Assembly: GCF_001083805.1 (NCBI RefSeq) | Contig: NZ_JXSK01000003.1 | Span: forward strand, 558,001-622,000 | Direction of reading: 5' to 3' | Length of the DNA: 64,000 nucleotides | Origin: Photorhabdus luminescens subsp. luminescens | Lineage (GTDB): Bacteria > Pseudomonadota > Gammaproteobacteria > Enterobacterales > Enterobacteriaceae | Part shown: piece after piece, positions 26,221 through 34,588 of the stretch | Layout: every line of letters starts with the position of its first letter | Position numbering within the stretch: the first letter of the stretch is position 1 | The notes under the pieces: generated by a model | Seen by the model: the letters and a program-made list of their open reading frames with translations, nothing else | What the model was told of the DNA's origin: nothing | The model's database searches: none | Position numbers and translations under genes: made by a program

Positions 26221-28299
26221 ATGTCTCACGATTTTACCTTGCCTATCAGACAGAAGCAGGATGCCGTGTTCTGGTGGATTGCCCTGATGTGGCTGGCCTT
26301 CGCGCTTCTGCCATCATGGAGCCTGGACTACGGCCTTTTCGACTCTACTCAAGATGAACTTCTCGCCGCCTATGGCTGGAACGGATTAAACCTCAGCTTA
26401 TTGTGGTTCCTGTTACCCTCAGTGCTGCTACTACGTTCACTCACACCAGCAAACCGCAATCAGCATAGCCGCCACTATTTTGACGCAGGTTATGCCTTAT
26501 TATGCGCACTATTTGTCGTTATCAGTGCCGCTATTATCGGTCGTGGACTAGGCTACTCTACGATTCTCTTGTTTATCTCACTGGGCGCGATTATTACTCT
26601 GGCCCTGTCTCGCCTTGAGTGGCTAGGCGGCGATAGTTTTGTCATCGGTTCATTGGTCGCGGTTATTGCCCTCATCGGCATATTTATCCTTTATCCGAGT
26701 ATTGCCATCTTTATTCCGATGTTTACGGATGATGCCGGTCAGTTTGCCCCATTTACTTTTATATCGATCCTGGGGCAGGCACATATTATTCAGGTTATCA
26801 TCAACTCCGTTCTGCTCTCGCTGGCGGTTGGTACTGGCTGTACCTTCTTCGGGCTGGTGCTGGCAATTTATACCGCCAGAATCGCCCGCCGTTCCGCCAT
26901 TATTGGCCGGGTATTTTCCATCTTACCCATCGTCACGCCGCCGTTTGTAGTCGGTTTAGGCGTCACCCTGATGATGGGCCGTTCCGGTTATATCACTGAA
27001 TTTATGGCAACCTGGTTTGGCCTAACCAACACCAACTGGCTGTATGGCTTTACCGGGATCTGGCTGGCGCAAGTGCTAGCCTTTACACCAATGGCATTTA
27101 TGATCCTTGATGGCGCCATCAAAACCATCCATCCCTCATTGGAAGAAGCTTCTTACACTCTACGCGCTAACCGCTATCAGACGTTCTTCAATGTTTTTAT
27201 TCCGCTGTTGAAACCAGCACTGGCGAACTCTTTCCTGATTGTCATTGTCCAGTCGCTGGCCGATTTTAGTAATCCACTGGTACTGGGTGGTAGTTTTGAC
27301 GTATTGGCAACTCAGATCTATTTTTATATCACCGGTTCTCAACTTGACTATCAAGCCGCCAGTACTCTCGGCGCTTCGCTGCTGGTTTTCTCGCTATTGG
27401 TTTTCTGCGTGCAATATCTGTGGATTGGTAAACGCTCCTATGTCACGGTTTCCGGCAAATCCTATCGTGGTGACGTACAACCGTTGCCAACTTCACTGGT
27501 TTGGGGTGTCTGCGCCATCCTATTTATCTGGGTTGTATTTAACATTCTGCTGTACGGCAGCATCTTCTACGGCAGTTTCACCGTCAACTGGGGAGTAGAT
27601 TACACACTGACCTTGGACAACTTCATCAAACTGTTTGGTCAAGGTCTGCACGATGGCGCATGGCCATCATTACTGGATACCCTGCTCTACGCCGGTATCG
27701 CTGCACCCATTACCGCCATCCTTGGTTTGCTGATTGCCTACATTGTTGTACGTCAGGAATTTCGCGGTAAAAAAACTATCGAATTCACTACCATGCTGTG
27801 CTTTGCTGTACCGGGTACCGTCGCCGGGGTTTCCTATATTCTGGCCTTCAACGATTCACCTTTTTATCTCACCGGAACCGCAGCCATCGTCATTATCTCC
27901 ATGACCATGCGCAATGTGCCGGTAGGTATCCGTGCCGGTATTGCTGGCCTTGGGCAAATTGATAAATCACTGGATGAAGCTTCACTCAGCCTGCGCGCCG
28001 GATCGATGAAAACCATCTTCCATATACTGTTACCCTTACTGCGCCCGGCGATTTTATCCGCACTGATCTACAGCTTCGTGCGTGCGATTACCACCGTCAG
28101 CGCGATTGTCTTCCTAGTGACGCCAGACACCCGCGTAGCAACCTCTTATATTCTGAATCGAGTGGAAGATGGTGAATACGGGGTTGCTATCGCTTATGGC
28201 TCGATCCTGATTGTGGTTATGCTGGCGATTATTTTCTTATTTGACTATCTGATTGGCGAAGCGCGGATCTCTCGTTCCAAAGCCAAAAATGCACAGTAA
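26221..28299 (+). CDS. afuB: Hexose-phosphate ABC transporter permease AfuB, duplicated
   Basis: The 692-residue inner-membrane protein has two fused permease halves, each with a binding-protein-dependent transport motif: EEASYTLRANRYQTFFNVFIPLLKPA near 300 and DEASLSLRAGSMKTIFHILLPLLRPA near 588. About 12-14 membrane segments are expected. It forms the channel for AfuA-delivered hexose phosphate and contacts the AfuC ATPase. It is 15 nt from afuC. Confidence 0.88.
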   Translation: MSHDFTLPIRQKQDAVFWWIALMWLAFALLPSWSLDYGLFDSTQDELLAAYGWNGLNLSLLWFLLPSVLLLRSLTPANRNQHSRHYFDAGYALLCALFVVISAAIIGRGLGYSTILLFISLGAIITLALSRLEWLGGDSFVIGSLVAVIALIGIFILYPSIAIFIPMFTDDAGQFAPFTFISILGQAHIIQVIINSVLLSLAVGTGCTFFGLVLAIYTARIARRSAIIGRVFSILPIVTPPFVVGLGVTLMMGRSGYITEFMATWFGLTNTNWLYGFTGIWLAQVLAFTPMAFMILDGAIKTIHPSLEEASYTLRANRYQTFFNVFIPLLKPALANSFLIVIVQSLADFSNPLVLGGSFDVLATQIYFYITGSQLDYQAASTLGASLLVFSLLVFCVQYLWIGKRSYVTVSGKSYRGDVQPLPTSLVWGVCAILFIWVVFNILLYGSIFYGSFTVNWGVDYTLTLDNFIKLFGQGLHDGAWPSLLDTLLYAGIAAPITAILGLLIAYIVVRQEFRGKKTIEFTTMLCFAVPGTVAGVSYILAFNDSPFYLTGTAAIVIISMTMRNVPVGIRAGIAGLGQIDKSLDEASLSLRAGSMKTIFHILLPLLRPAILSALIYSFVRAITTVSAIVFLVTPDTRVATSYILNRVEDGEYGVAIAYGSILIVVMLAIIFLFDYLIGEARISRSKAKNAQ

Positions 28300-28314
28300 T
28301 CACGGAGTGACGAT

Positions 28315-29370
28315 ATGACACAACAAAATTTTGTCGAACTGAAAAATGTAACCAAACGGTTCGGTAGCAACACCGTGATCGATAATCTGGATCTGTCTAT
28401 TCCACAGGGACATATGGTCACACTGTTAGGGCCATCCGGCTGCGGTAAAACCACCGTATTGCGTCTGGTTGCCGGGCTGGAGAAACCGAGTGAAGGTCAG
28501 ATTTTCATTGACGGTGAAGACGTTACGGATCGCTCTATCCAGCAACGGGATATCTGCATGGTATTTCAGTCCTACGCCCTGTTCCCGCATATGTCGCTAG
28601 GGGAAAATATTGGTTACGGGCTGAAAATGCTAGGGCGGCCTAAAGCGGAAATACGCGAGCGGGTTAAAGAGGCACTGGAGCTGGTGGATTTGGGTGGCTT
28701 TGAAGATCGTTATGTAGACCAAATCTCCGGTGGTCAACAACAGCGTGTTGCTCTCGCTCGCGCACTGATCCTCAAACCTAAAGTGTTACTTTTCGATGAA
28801 CCGCTGAGTAACCTTGATGCTAATCTGCGCCGCAGTATGCGCGAGAAAATCCGCGAATTACAGCAGCAATTTAATATCACCTCGCTATATGTTACTCATG
28901 ATCAAAGTGAGGCATTTGCCGTTTCCGATGCGGTACTGGTGATGAATAAAGGTAAAATCATGCAAATTGGCACGCCACAAACACTCTATCGCCAGCCAGC
29001 ATCTGAGTTTATGGCAAGTTTTATGGGAGATGCCAATATCTTCCCGGCGATTTTAGCGGCTGATTATGTCGAGATTTTCCAATATCGCCTGCCGCGACCA
29101 GCAAACTTTACCACCAACCGACAATCGGTAACGGTAGGCGTCAGACCGGAAGCCATTACCCTGAACCGGGATGGAAATATCAGCCAACGCTGCACCATCA
29201 GCCATGTGGCTTACATGGGGCCACAATATGAAGTCACCGTAGATTGGCAAGGGCAAACGCTGTTATTACAGATTAACGCCACCCAATTGCAACCCAATGT
29301 CGGCGATAATTACTATCTGGAAATTCATCCGTTTGGGATGTTTATTTTGGCAGAGCAAAGCAGCCGTTAA
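28315..29370 (+). CDS. afuC: Hexose-phosphate ABC transporter ATPase AfuC
   Basis: The 351-residue ATPase has Walker [10 protein letters not shown] near residue 38, the Q-loop FQSYALFPH, the signature [15 protein letters not shown] near 140, Walker [14 protein letters not shown] and the switch His in YVTHDQSEA, followed by a TOBE-like C-terminal domain. It powers AfuAB. It ends the uhpABC-afuABC block and is followed by a strong hairpin. Confidence 0.9.
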   Translation: MTQQNFVELKNVTKRFGSNTVIDNLDLSIPQGHMVTLLGPSGCGKTTVLRLVAGLEKPSEGQIFIDGEDVTDRSIQQRDICMVFQSYALFPHMSLGENIGYGLKMLGRPKAEIRERVKEALELVDLGGFEDRYVDQISGGQQQRVALARALILKPKVLLFDEPLSNLDANLRRSMREKIRELQQQFNITSLYVTHDQSEAFAVSDAVLVMNKGKIMQIGTPQTLYRQPASEFMASFMGDANIFPAILAADYVEIFQYRLPRPANFTTNRQSVTVGVRPEAITLNRDGNISQRCTISHVAYMGPQYEVTVDWQGQTLLLQINATQLQPNVGDNYYLEIHPFGMFILAEQSSR

Positions 29371-29404
29371 TTTGATTGCAAAAAATCCTGACTTTCCGAT
29401 CAAG

Positions 29405-29424
29405 AGGCCGCCAGTTGGCGGCCT
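29405..29424 (+). terminator. Terminator of the afu operon
   Basis: AGGCCGCC (29405-29412) pairs with GGCGGCCT (29417-29424) around AGTT, followed by TATATAAT rather than a pure T run. The position 35 nt after the afuC stop fits an intrinsic terminator. Confidence 0.75.
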
Positions 29425-29503
29425 TATATAATGAAAAAAAGACATTGCCGCAGAACTTTTGAAGTATGATGATGAAAAATGCTCGAACTAGGACTTAGTA
29501 GAG

Positions 29504-29989
29504 GTGAAAGTGAGCACTAAATTGAACGAAATGCTTGGCTTTGCCAAAGAGCTGGAAGAGGCTGGTATTTCTAACGGTGATTTAACCAAAAAACTTGAAA
29601 CTAAAATTCAGACTCGCAATTTAAGTACTGCACTGCTTCCAAAAGAAAAAAAGACAACCAACAAGCAGGATGCGGAGCTTACCAGAAAACGTTTTAAAAC
29701 ACTTAATACAAGAACGGAAATCATGAAAATGCAGACTTTTGAAAATGTATGGGACGCGATCAGTGATACACCGGAACAAGCCGAAAACATGAAAATCCGA
29801 GCGCAGCTAATGAATATGCTCAATGAATGGATTGCAAAACGGGAATTTACCCAAGCTGAAGCCGCCAGAATGCTAGGGGTTACCCAGCCCCGTATTTCAG
29901 AACTTGCCAGAGGGAAAATACAGCTTTTCAGTGTGGATAAACTGATTGCAATGATGGCTCATGCAGGTGTGTATATTCGGCATAGGTAG
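29504..29989 (+). CDS. XRE-family HTH regulator, antitoxin-like, with unusual N-terminus
   Basis: The 159-161-residue product starts at GTG 29504 or 29510. Residues from about 74 on (MKMQTFENVWDAISDTPEQAENMK, then FTQAEAARMLGVTQPRISELARGK) are a complete XRE helix-turn-helix protein of the HigA/antitoxin type with its own possible ATG at 29723. The first 73 residues (TKLNEMLGFAKELEEAG, rich in Lys/Thr) have no family I recognise. This looks like a fusion of two small genes, or one gene with a long linker. No toxin gene is adjacent. Confidence 0.65.
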   Translation: MKVSTKLNEMLGFAKELEEAGISNGDLTKKLETKIQTRNLSTALLPKEKKTTNKQDAELTRKRFKTLNTRTEIMKMQTFENVWDAISDTPEQAENMKIRAQLMNMLNEWIAKREFTQAEAARMLGVTQPRISELARGKIQLFSVDKLIAMMAHAGVYIRHR

Positions 29990-30124
29990 TGATTCCCTTT
30001 TTAATATATTGTCCATCATGGCTTCATCCCCAATTAAAACAGCAAGAACCTGGCAAATAATGGGAATAAATTTACCAGATTCCTGATTAAATATTAAATA
30101 CAAAAACAGCGACAAATAAACATA

Positions 30125-33100
30125 TTATTTAAGTAGCTCTCTTACCTGACCGGCAAATGCCTCACCGCCATCTTTCGCAGTATAACGTACATGCAAAATA
30201 ATATCGGTCAAATTATCCAGAATATCTCGCTGTATACTGTCTGTTGCCGCTGATGGGAAGGTAAGTTTCCAGTCAGAAACCGCCCCAGTTCCTTCAAAAG
30301 GTAAATAGCGATCATCACCGAAATTAAGATTAAATGTACCACTATCATTAATCCCTGATGAAAGTGCGATTTGTTGGCTCGCCCGCAAATTGGTGACAAT
30401 CTGCTTATTATCGCCCTCCTTATTTGACAGTAAATATTTCACACCATTAATATCCGGCGTTTTCAACGTATAACTTTTCGTTTGAGTTAAGGTCGCTTTA
30501 ATATCCTGATAAGGACCAATTAATGTTGGTAGCGTGACTGATACAGAAGTGATTTGGCGTAAATAATGCCCGGCATAATCTTGATCAAATAACTTTTCAT
30601 TCAGTATAAATGTCATTCCTTCACCGGTTTTAAGTTCAGATTGAATCTCTGCCCATTTTTTAGTACCAGATAATAGATTTTTTAACGAGATTGTTTTAGT
30701 TAACTCTAAACGACGTTCATTACGATTCAAATAAGCTGACTCCATTTTCAGTAGATTCAATTTAATCTTTTCACCTACCAATAAACCATTATGGTTATCA
30801 TCCCAACCATTTTGCACAATAAATTGTGTGGCAAAATCCCCCATTTCATATTGCCAGCATGCTTGTGCATTTAAACATAACGAAAGCACTGCATCGTAAG
30901 CCTGACGATATAATGACATCATCTGATCATTCAGCCATTGATAAAGAGAAGATTTCGTTACTCTGGTCACCGTAAGAAATTGATACATATCCTGCTCTTT
31001 TTGCAGTTGAGCCTGAGATTGTTGTAACGTTGTATTCGCGGCGGAGATTTGCGCCTCTTGCTGTTCAAGCTGTTTTTTCAACATTTCCAGCTCACTTTCC
31101 GCCTGTTTATATTGAATCTCCCACTCTTCACGTCGCCGGTTATAACCCGCTTTAACACTCAATGTATCACTCGCCATGTGCATGATTAATGATGCAGTAC
31201 GTGTAATACCGGCAGAACAAACAAGCGGCATATGCCATCGTTGTCCACCAAATGACGTTCCCGCAATGCTAGGTATCAACGAAGCGGCACCGGCGGCAGT
31301 TAACATTCCTTCCTCAACAGAAGAAATAATTTTTGCCGTACCTTGTAAATTCAGCGCATTGGTTTCATCTGTAGAAATATTTTCATCATAAAGCGCCTTA
31401 TAATGATCAATTCGCTGTTGTAATGTCTGCTGACTTTTTAATAATGCCTCTTTCCCTTTTTCAGCAATTGCGACAGCATCTTTCTGCAATGAAATAGCAA
31501 AAATAGCTAACTCATTCAAATGTAATTGATTCAACTCTTCCTGTTCTGCGCGATCTTTACGTTCTTGCGCACTCAAGAGTAAATCACCAAAATGACTTAA
31601 TGTATCTACCGCATGATAAACACTGGGTAATAATGCCCGGAAACGATAAGGCGGTATATTCAAAATACCCGTACTACCTGCTGCCAATAATGATCCACCG
31701 TTCGCCATTAAAGCGAGCAAATTTTTTGGATCAACCGGTGTTGCATATAATGGTAACGACAAAGGTTTACCATCTAAAGTTAAGTTATGGCGCAAATTAT
31801 AAAATCTGCTGGATAAAATATCCCAATACCACAATAAATCATTGTTCAAAGGAACTCGGAAAATAGCATTATCCACCGCCGTATGAGCACCGACTTCAGT
31901 GGCTGGAAGATCAATTAATATATCAGGATCAATATTACTCTCAAATTCGCGTAATTTATTATTCTTTGAAGAGGTGACATCCGCCAATTCAATCGGTAGC
32001 CAATGACTAACTAAATCAAAATCAGGTCTGGGACCCAGTAATTGCTGTGCTTGAAGATAGCGTAATTTAGCATTATTAAGTCCGTCATTGGTCAGAAAGC
32101 GATAAAAACTATCACCAAAATCAATTAAGTTCTGCACATACATTTGAAATATGGCTTTCTTATAATGTACCGGATCTGCATAAGCTATCGCATCTGGATC
32201 TTGTAATCCTTTTAGTTGTACTGAACTATCTTGGGAAACCTCTAACAAGCTGCAATTCCAATAGCTTAGACTACCATTAGCCTTATTTTTTACTCCTGGG
32301 TTAAAAATATAATGCAACCAGTTTTGAGCATCCTGATATTGTTGTGACGCATTGAGTTGATAAGCAACTAAATAAGGCACATGAAAGAAAAGCTCCCAGA
32401 AATAAATACTATTCGCTCCGTTAAGCGCCGAATCACTATTTTCATTACTCCCCGGAATAGGCGGCTCTTTAATATGTTGCGCCTCCCAACTCAATACATC
32501 TGCAATAGAATGGTTAGCCCGCGCAATAAGCTCTTTACCAAATAGGGTATTTAATCTGATAGATCGATATTTAAATTGTAATTCAGTCATATCCAAATAC
32601 TGTGCTTGCGTTTTTTTATCATAGGCCAACAGCAAATTAGGATAGGGAGTTTTACTTAGTTTAACTTCATAATAATTATAACCTAAGTCCGCATCTTCCC
32701 CCTCTTTTTTATAACCTAATTTTAAAAATACACTTGAATCATTACCATTTATTTCATCGAGATCAAGTTCTACCGTAGGAATAAGACTATTTCCATTGAG
32801 TAATTGGCGTTCTGAATATAACAGACTATCGCTTCCCCCTTTAGTATTCCATAAACAGAAATCAGCCTCCCTATAACCTGAATGATCAATATCTACTTTT
32901 GGCGTTCCCTCTCCAGATGCAACAAGTTTACCACCAGATTTATTAATCTCTGAACTGAATACTTTAGCCTCTTGCAATCCAGACAATGGCACTTCCATTT
33001 CTTTGGTAAAATGATAGGCATTACCCTGTTTTTCTCCCCATTCAGAAAAATTAACATTTAGCTCAGGATAGCCACTTTGACTTGAATTAAACATAATATA

Positions 33101-34540
33101 AAAATAGTCACCTGATGCATAACCATTATCATTAATAGTCACCACGACAGAAACGGTTATTTTTCCATTATTTTCTTTGGCGCCATCAGCGAGTGAAATA
33201 TTAACCTTTCCTGCTTCACTCGATTTACTTTTAAGATCAATATCACATACTACAGACTTAATAACCTCTTTCCCAATTGACAAACTATTATTACCACTAA
33301 GGCGTAGTTTGCTACTGCCCATTTCAGCAAATAGTGTCATTTTCCCTGTCGCAAGCCCAGAATGACTTCCTGACTCCTGATAAACCGGTTTATCAACTAA
33401 TTTATAAGTATCGCCAAAATAAGCTGACAACATATTCGATTGTGCGAGATCTTCCGTAGGATTAGATTTAATCTGTTGATAAATATAGAGATCTAATAAC
33501 TTATCACCAACCAAAGGCACAGGAACTTCGTTAAATAGTAAATTACAAGAGTACGGATGATGATCTTCTTTTGATATATTATCATTTGATTTTTCTGTTT
33601 TATAAATAGCAGAAATAACTAATACAGGTTCAGCTCGCAAATCCATTAATGCAATTAGTTCAAAACCACTATTAACTTTATTCTTATCACCCGTAAAAGT
33701 ACGTAATTTATTTGGAAGACTCCATTCACCATTAAATTTTCGATAGATCAAATTAATACTATAATAATTTTCTTGTTTATTATTATCAGCTTCATGTGCC
33801 AACCAAACGATATGAAGACGACCATCAATAACAATCGGCCGGATCTTAATCACTTCCCCAGTAGCAGGAATGCCAATTTTCTCCCATTCTTTCCAAGCGG
33901 TAGGATTAATGACATCTTGCATATTTCGATTAGCCATATTCAGCGATCGCCAGTAATATTGACCTGGCGTAATATTCATTTTACCAATAAAATAATATTC
34001 AGCCTGAGCGGGGGCTAATTCTTTAGTCGTATTGATATAGCCACTCATTAACTCTAAGTTACTTATCTCTTCAAATTTATTCAAGTAATTCAATATGGCT
34101 TCCTGAACAACCTCGTCACTCAATTTACCTTTATTTAAATTACCCTCTAACTCCTTAAAATCACTTGTTTTACCTTGACGTAATATAGGGCTAATATAAT
34201 TCTCTGGATAATTCCATAATTGTTGAAAACCAGCCCAAATATTATATTGGCTTAAAACATTATTCCATTTTTCTACTTTATCTTCATATTGATAATCATA
34301 CCCGGGTTCCATATTAAGCATAATACCATTAATATATTGCTGAACACTGGAAATCGCTTGTGCAACGACACTGGTATTAACCTGACTAGATACCTGATTA
34401 TCAATAAGTAAATATTGATACAAATCATCCGGCGTCTTTAAATCGGGTACATTAGCTGTTTCTGCAATATGCCCCAAATAATAACTCACCAATCCATCAC
34501 GAACATTCTCAGCTAATTTTTTAGAAACAATATTTTTCAT
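30125..34540 (-). CDS. tccB: Insecticidal toxin complex subunit TccB (C-terminal half of TcA)
   Basis: The 1471-residue protein matches the TcaB/TccB class, which corresponds to the C-terminal part of the pentameric TcA pore subunit. Recognisable parts are the neuraminidase-like region with YYWRSLNMANRNMQDVINP near 205, the QLNASQQYQDAQNWLHYIFNPG block near 735, a long alpha-helical coiled coil (about 1020-1230) typical of the shell and channel, and the C-terminal TcB-binding region. No signal peptide is seen, as usual for Tc proteins. It is cotranscribed with tccA, 48 nt upstream. No tcB or tccC genes are in the window. Confidence 0.9.
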   Translation of the reverse strand: MKNIVSKKLAENVRDGLVSYYLGHIAETANVPDLKTPDDLYQYLLIDNQVSSQVNTSVVAQAISSVQQYINGIMLNMEPGYDYQYEDKVEKWNNVLSQYNIWAGFQQLWNYPENYISPILRQGKTSDFKELEGNLNKGKLSDEVVQEAILNYLNKFEEISNLELMSGYINTTKELAPAQAEYYFIGKMNITPGQYYWRSLNMANRNMQDVINPTAWKEWEKIGIPATGEVIKIRPIVIDGRLHIVWLAHEADNNKQENYYSINLIYRKFNGEWSLPNKLRTFTGDKNKVNSGFELIALMDLRAEPVLVISAIYKTEKSNDNISKEDHHPYSCNLLFNEVPVPLVGDKLLDLYIYQQIKSNPTEDLAQSNMLSAYFGDTYKLVDKPVYQESGSHSGLATGKMTLFAEMGSSKLRLSGNNSLSIGKEVIKSVVCDIDLKSKSSEAGKVNISLADGAKENNGKITVSVVVTINDNGYASGDYFYIMFNSSQSGYPELNVNFSEWGEKQGNAYHFTKEMEVPLSGLQEAKVFSSEINKSGGKLVASGEGTPKVDIDHSGYREADFCLWNTKGGSDSLLYSERQLLNGNSLIPTVELDLDEINGNDSSVFLKLGYKKEGEDADLGYNYYEVKLSKTPYPNLLLAYDKKTQAQYLDMTELQFKYRSIRLNTLFGKELIARANHSIADVLSWEAQHIKEPPIPGSNENSDSALNGANSIYFWELFFHVPYLVAYQLNASQQYQDAQNWLHYIFNPGVKNKANGSLSYWNCSLLEVSQDSSVQLKGLQDPDAIAYADPVHYKKAIFQMYVQNLIDFGDSFYRFLTNDGLNNAKLRYLQAQQLLGPRPDFDLVSHWLPIELADVTSSKNNKLREFESNIDPDILIDLPATEVGAHTAVDNAIFRVPLNNDLLWYWDILSSRFYNLRHNLTLDGKPLSLPLYATPVDPKNLLALMANGGSLLAAGSTGILNIPPYRFRALLPSVYHAVDTLSHFGDLLLSAQERKDRAEQEELNQLHLNELAIFAISLQKDAVAIAEKGKEALLKSQQTLQQRIDHYKALYDENISTDETNALNLQGTAKIISSVEEGMLTAAGAASLIPSIAGTSFGGQRWHMPLVCSAGITRTASLIMHMASDTLSVKAGYNRRREEWEIQYKQAESELEMLKKQLEQQEAQISAANTTLQQSQAQLQKEQDMYQFLTVTRVTKSSLYQWLNDQMMSLYRQAYDAVLSLCLNAQACWQYEMGDFATQFIVQNGWDDNHNGLLVGEKIKLNLLKMESAYLNRNERRLELTKTISLKNLLSGTKKWAEIQSELKTGEGMTFILNEKLFDQDYAGHYLRQITSVSVTLPTLIGPYQDIKATLTQTKSYTLKTPDINGVKYLLSNKEGDNKQIVTNLRASQQIALSSGINDSGTFNLNFGDDRYLPFEGTGAVSDWKLTFPSAATDSIQRDILDNLTDIILHVRYTAKDGGEAFAGQVRELLK

Positions 34541-34588
34541 ATCCTGAACCTCTATTAAACATTTGTTATTCCACCATGACAGTTATAT

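Noticed and set aside
25119..29370. Ferric-iron ABC transporter (Fbp type) identity.
   Set aside because: Similarity is to AfuABC, and the uhpABC linkage supports hexose phosphate as substrate.
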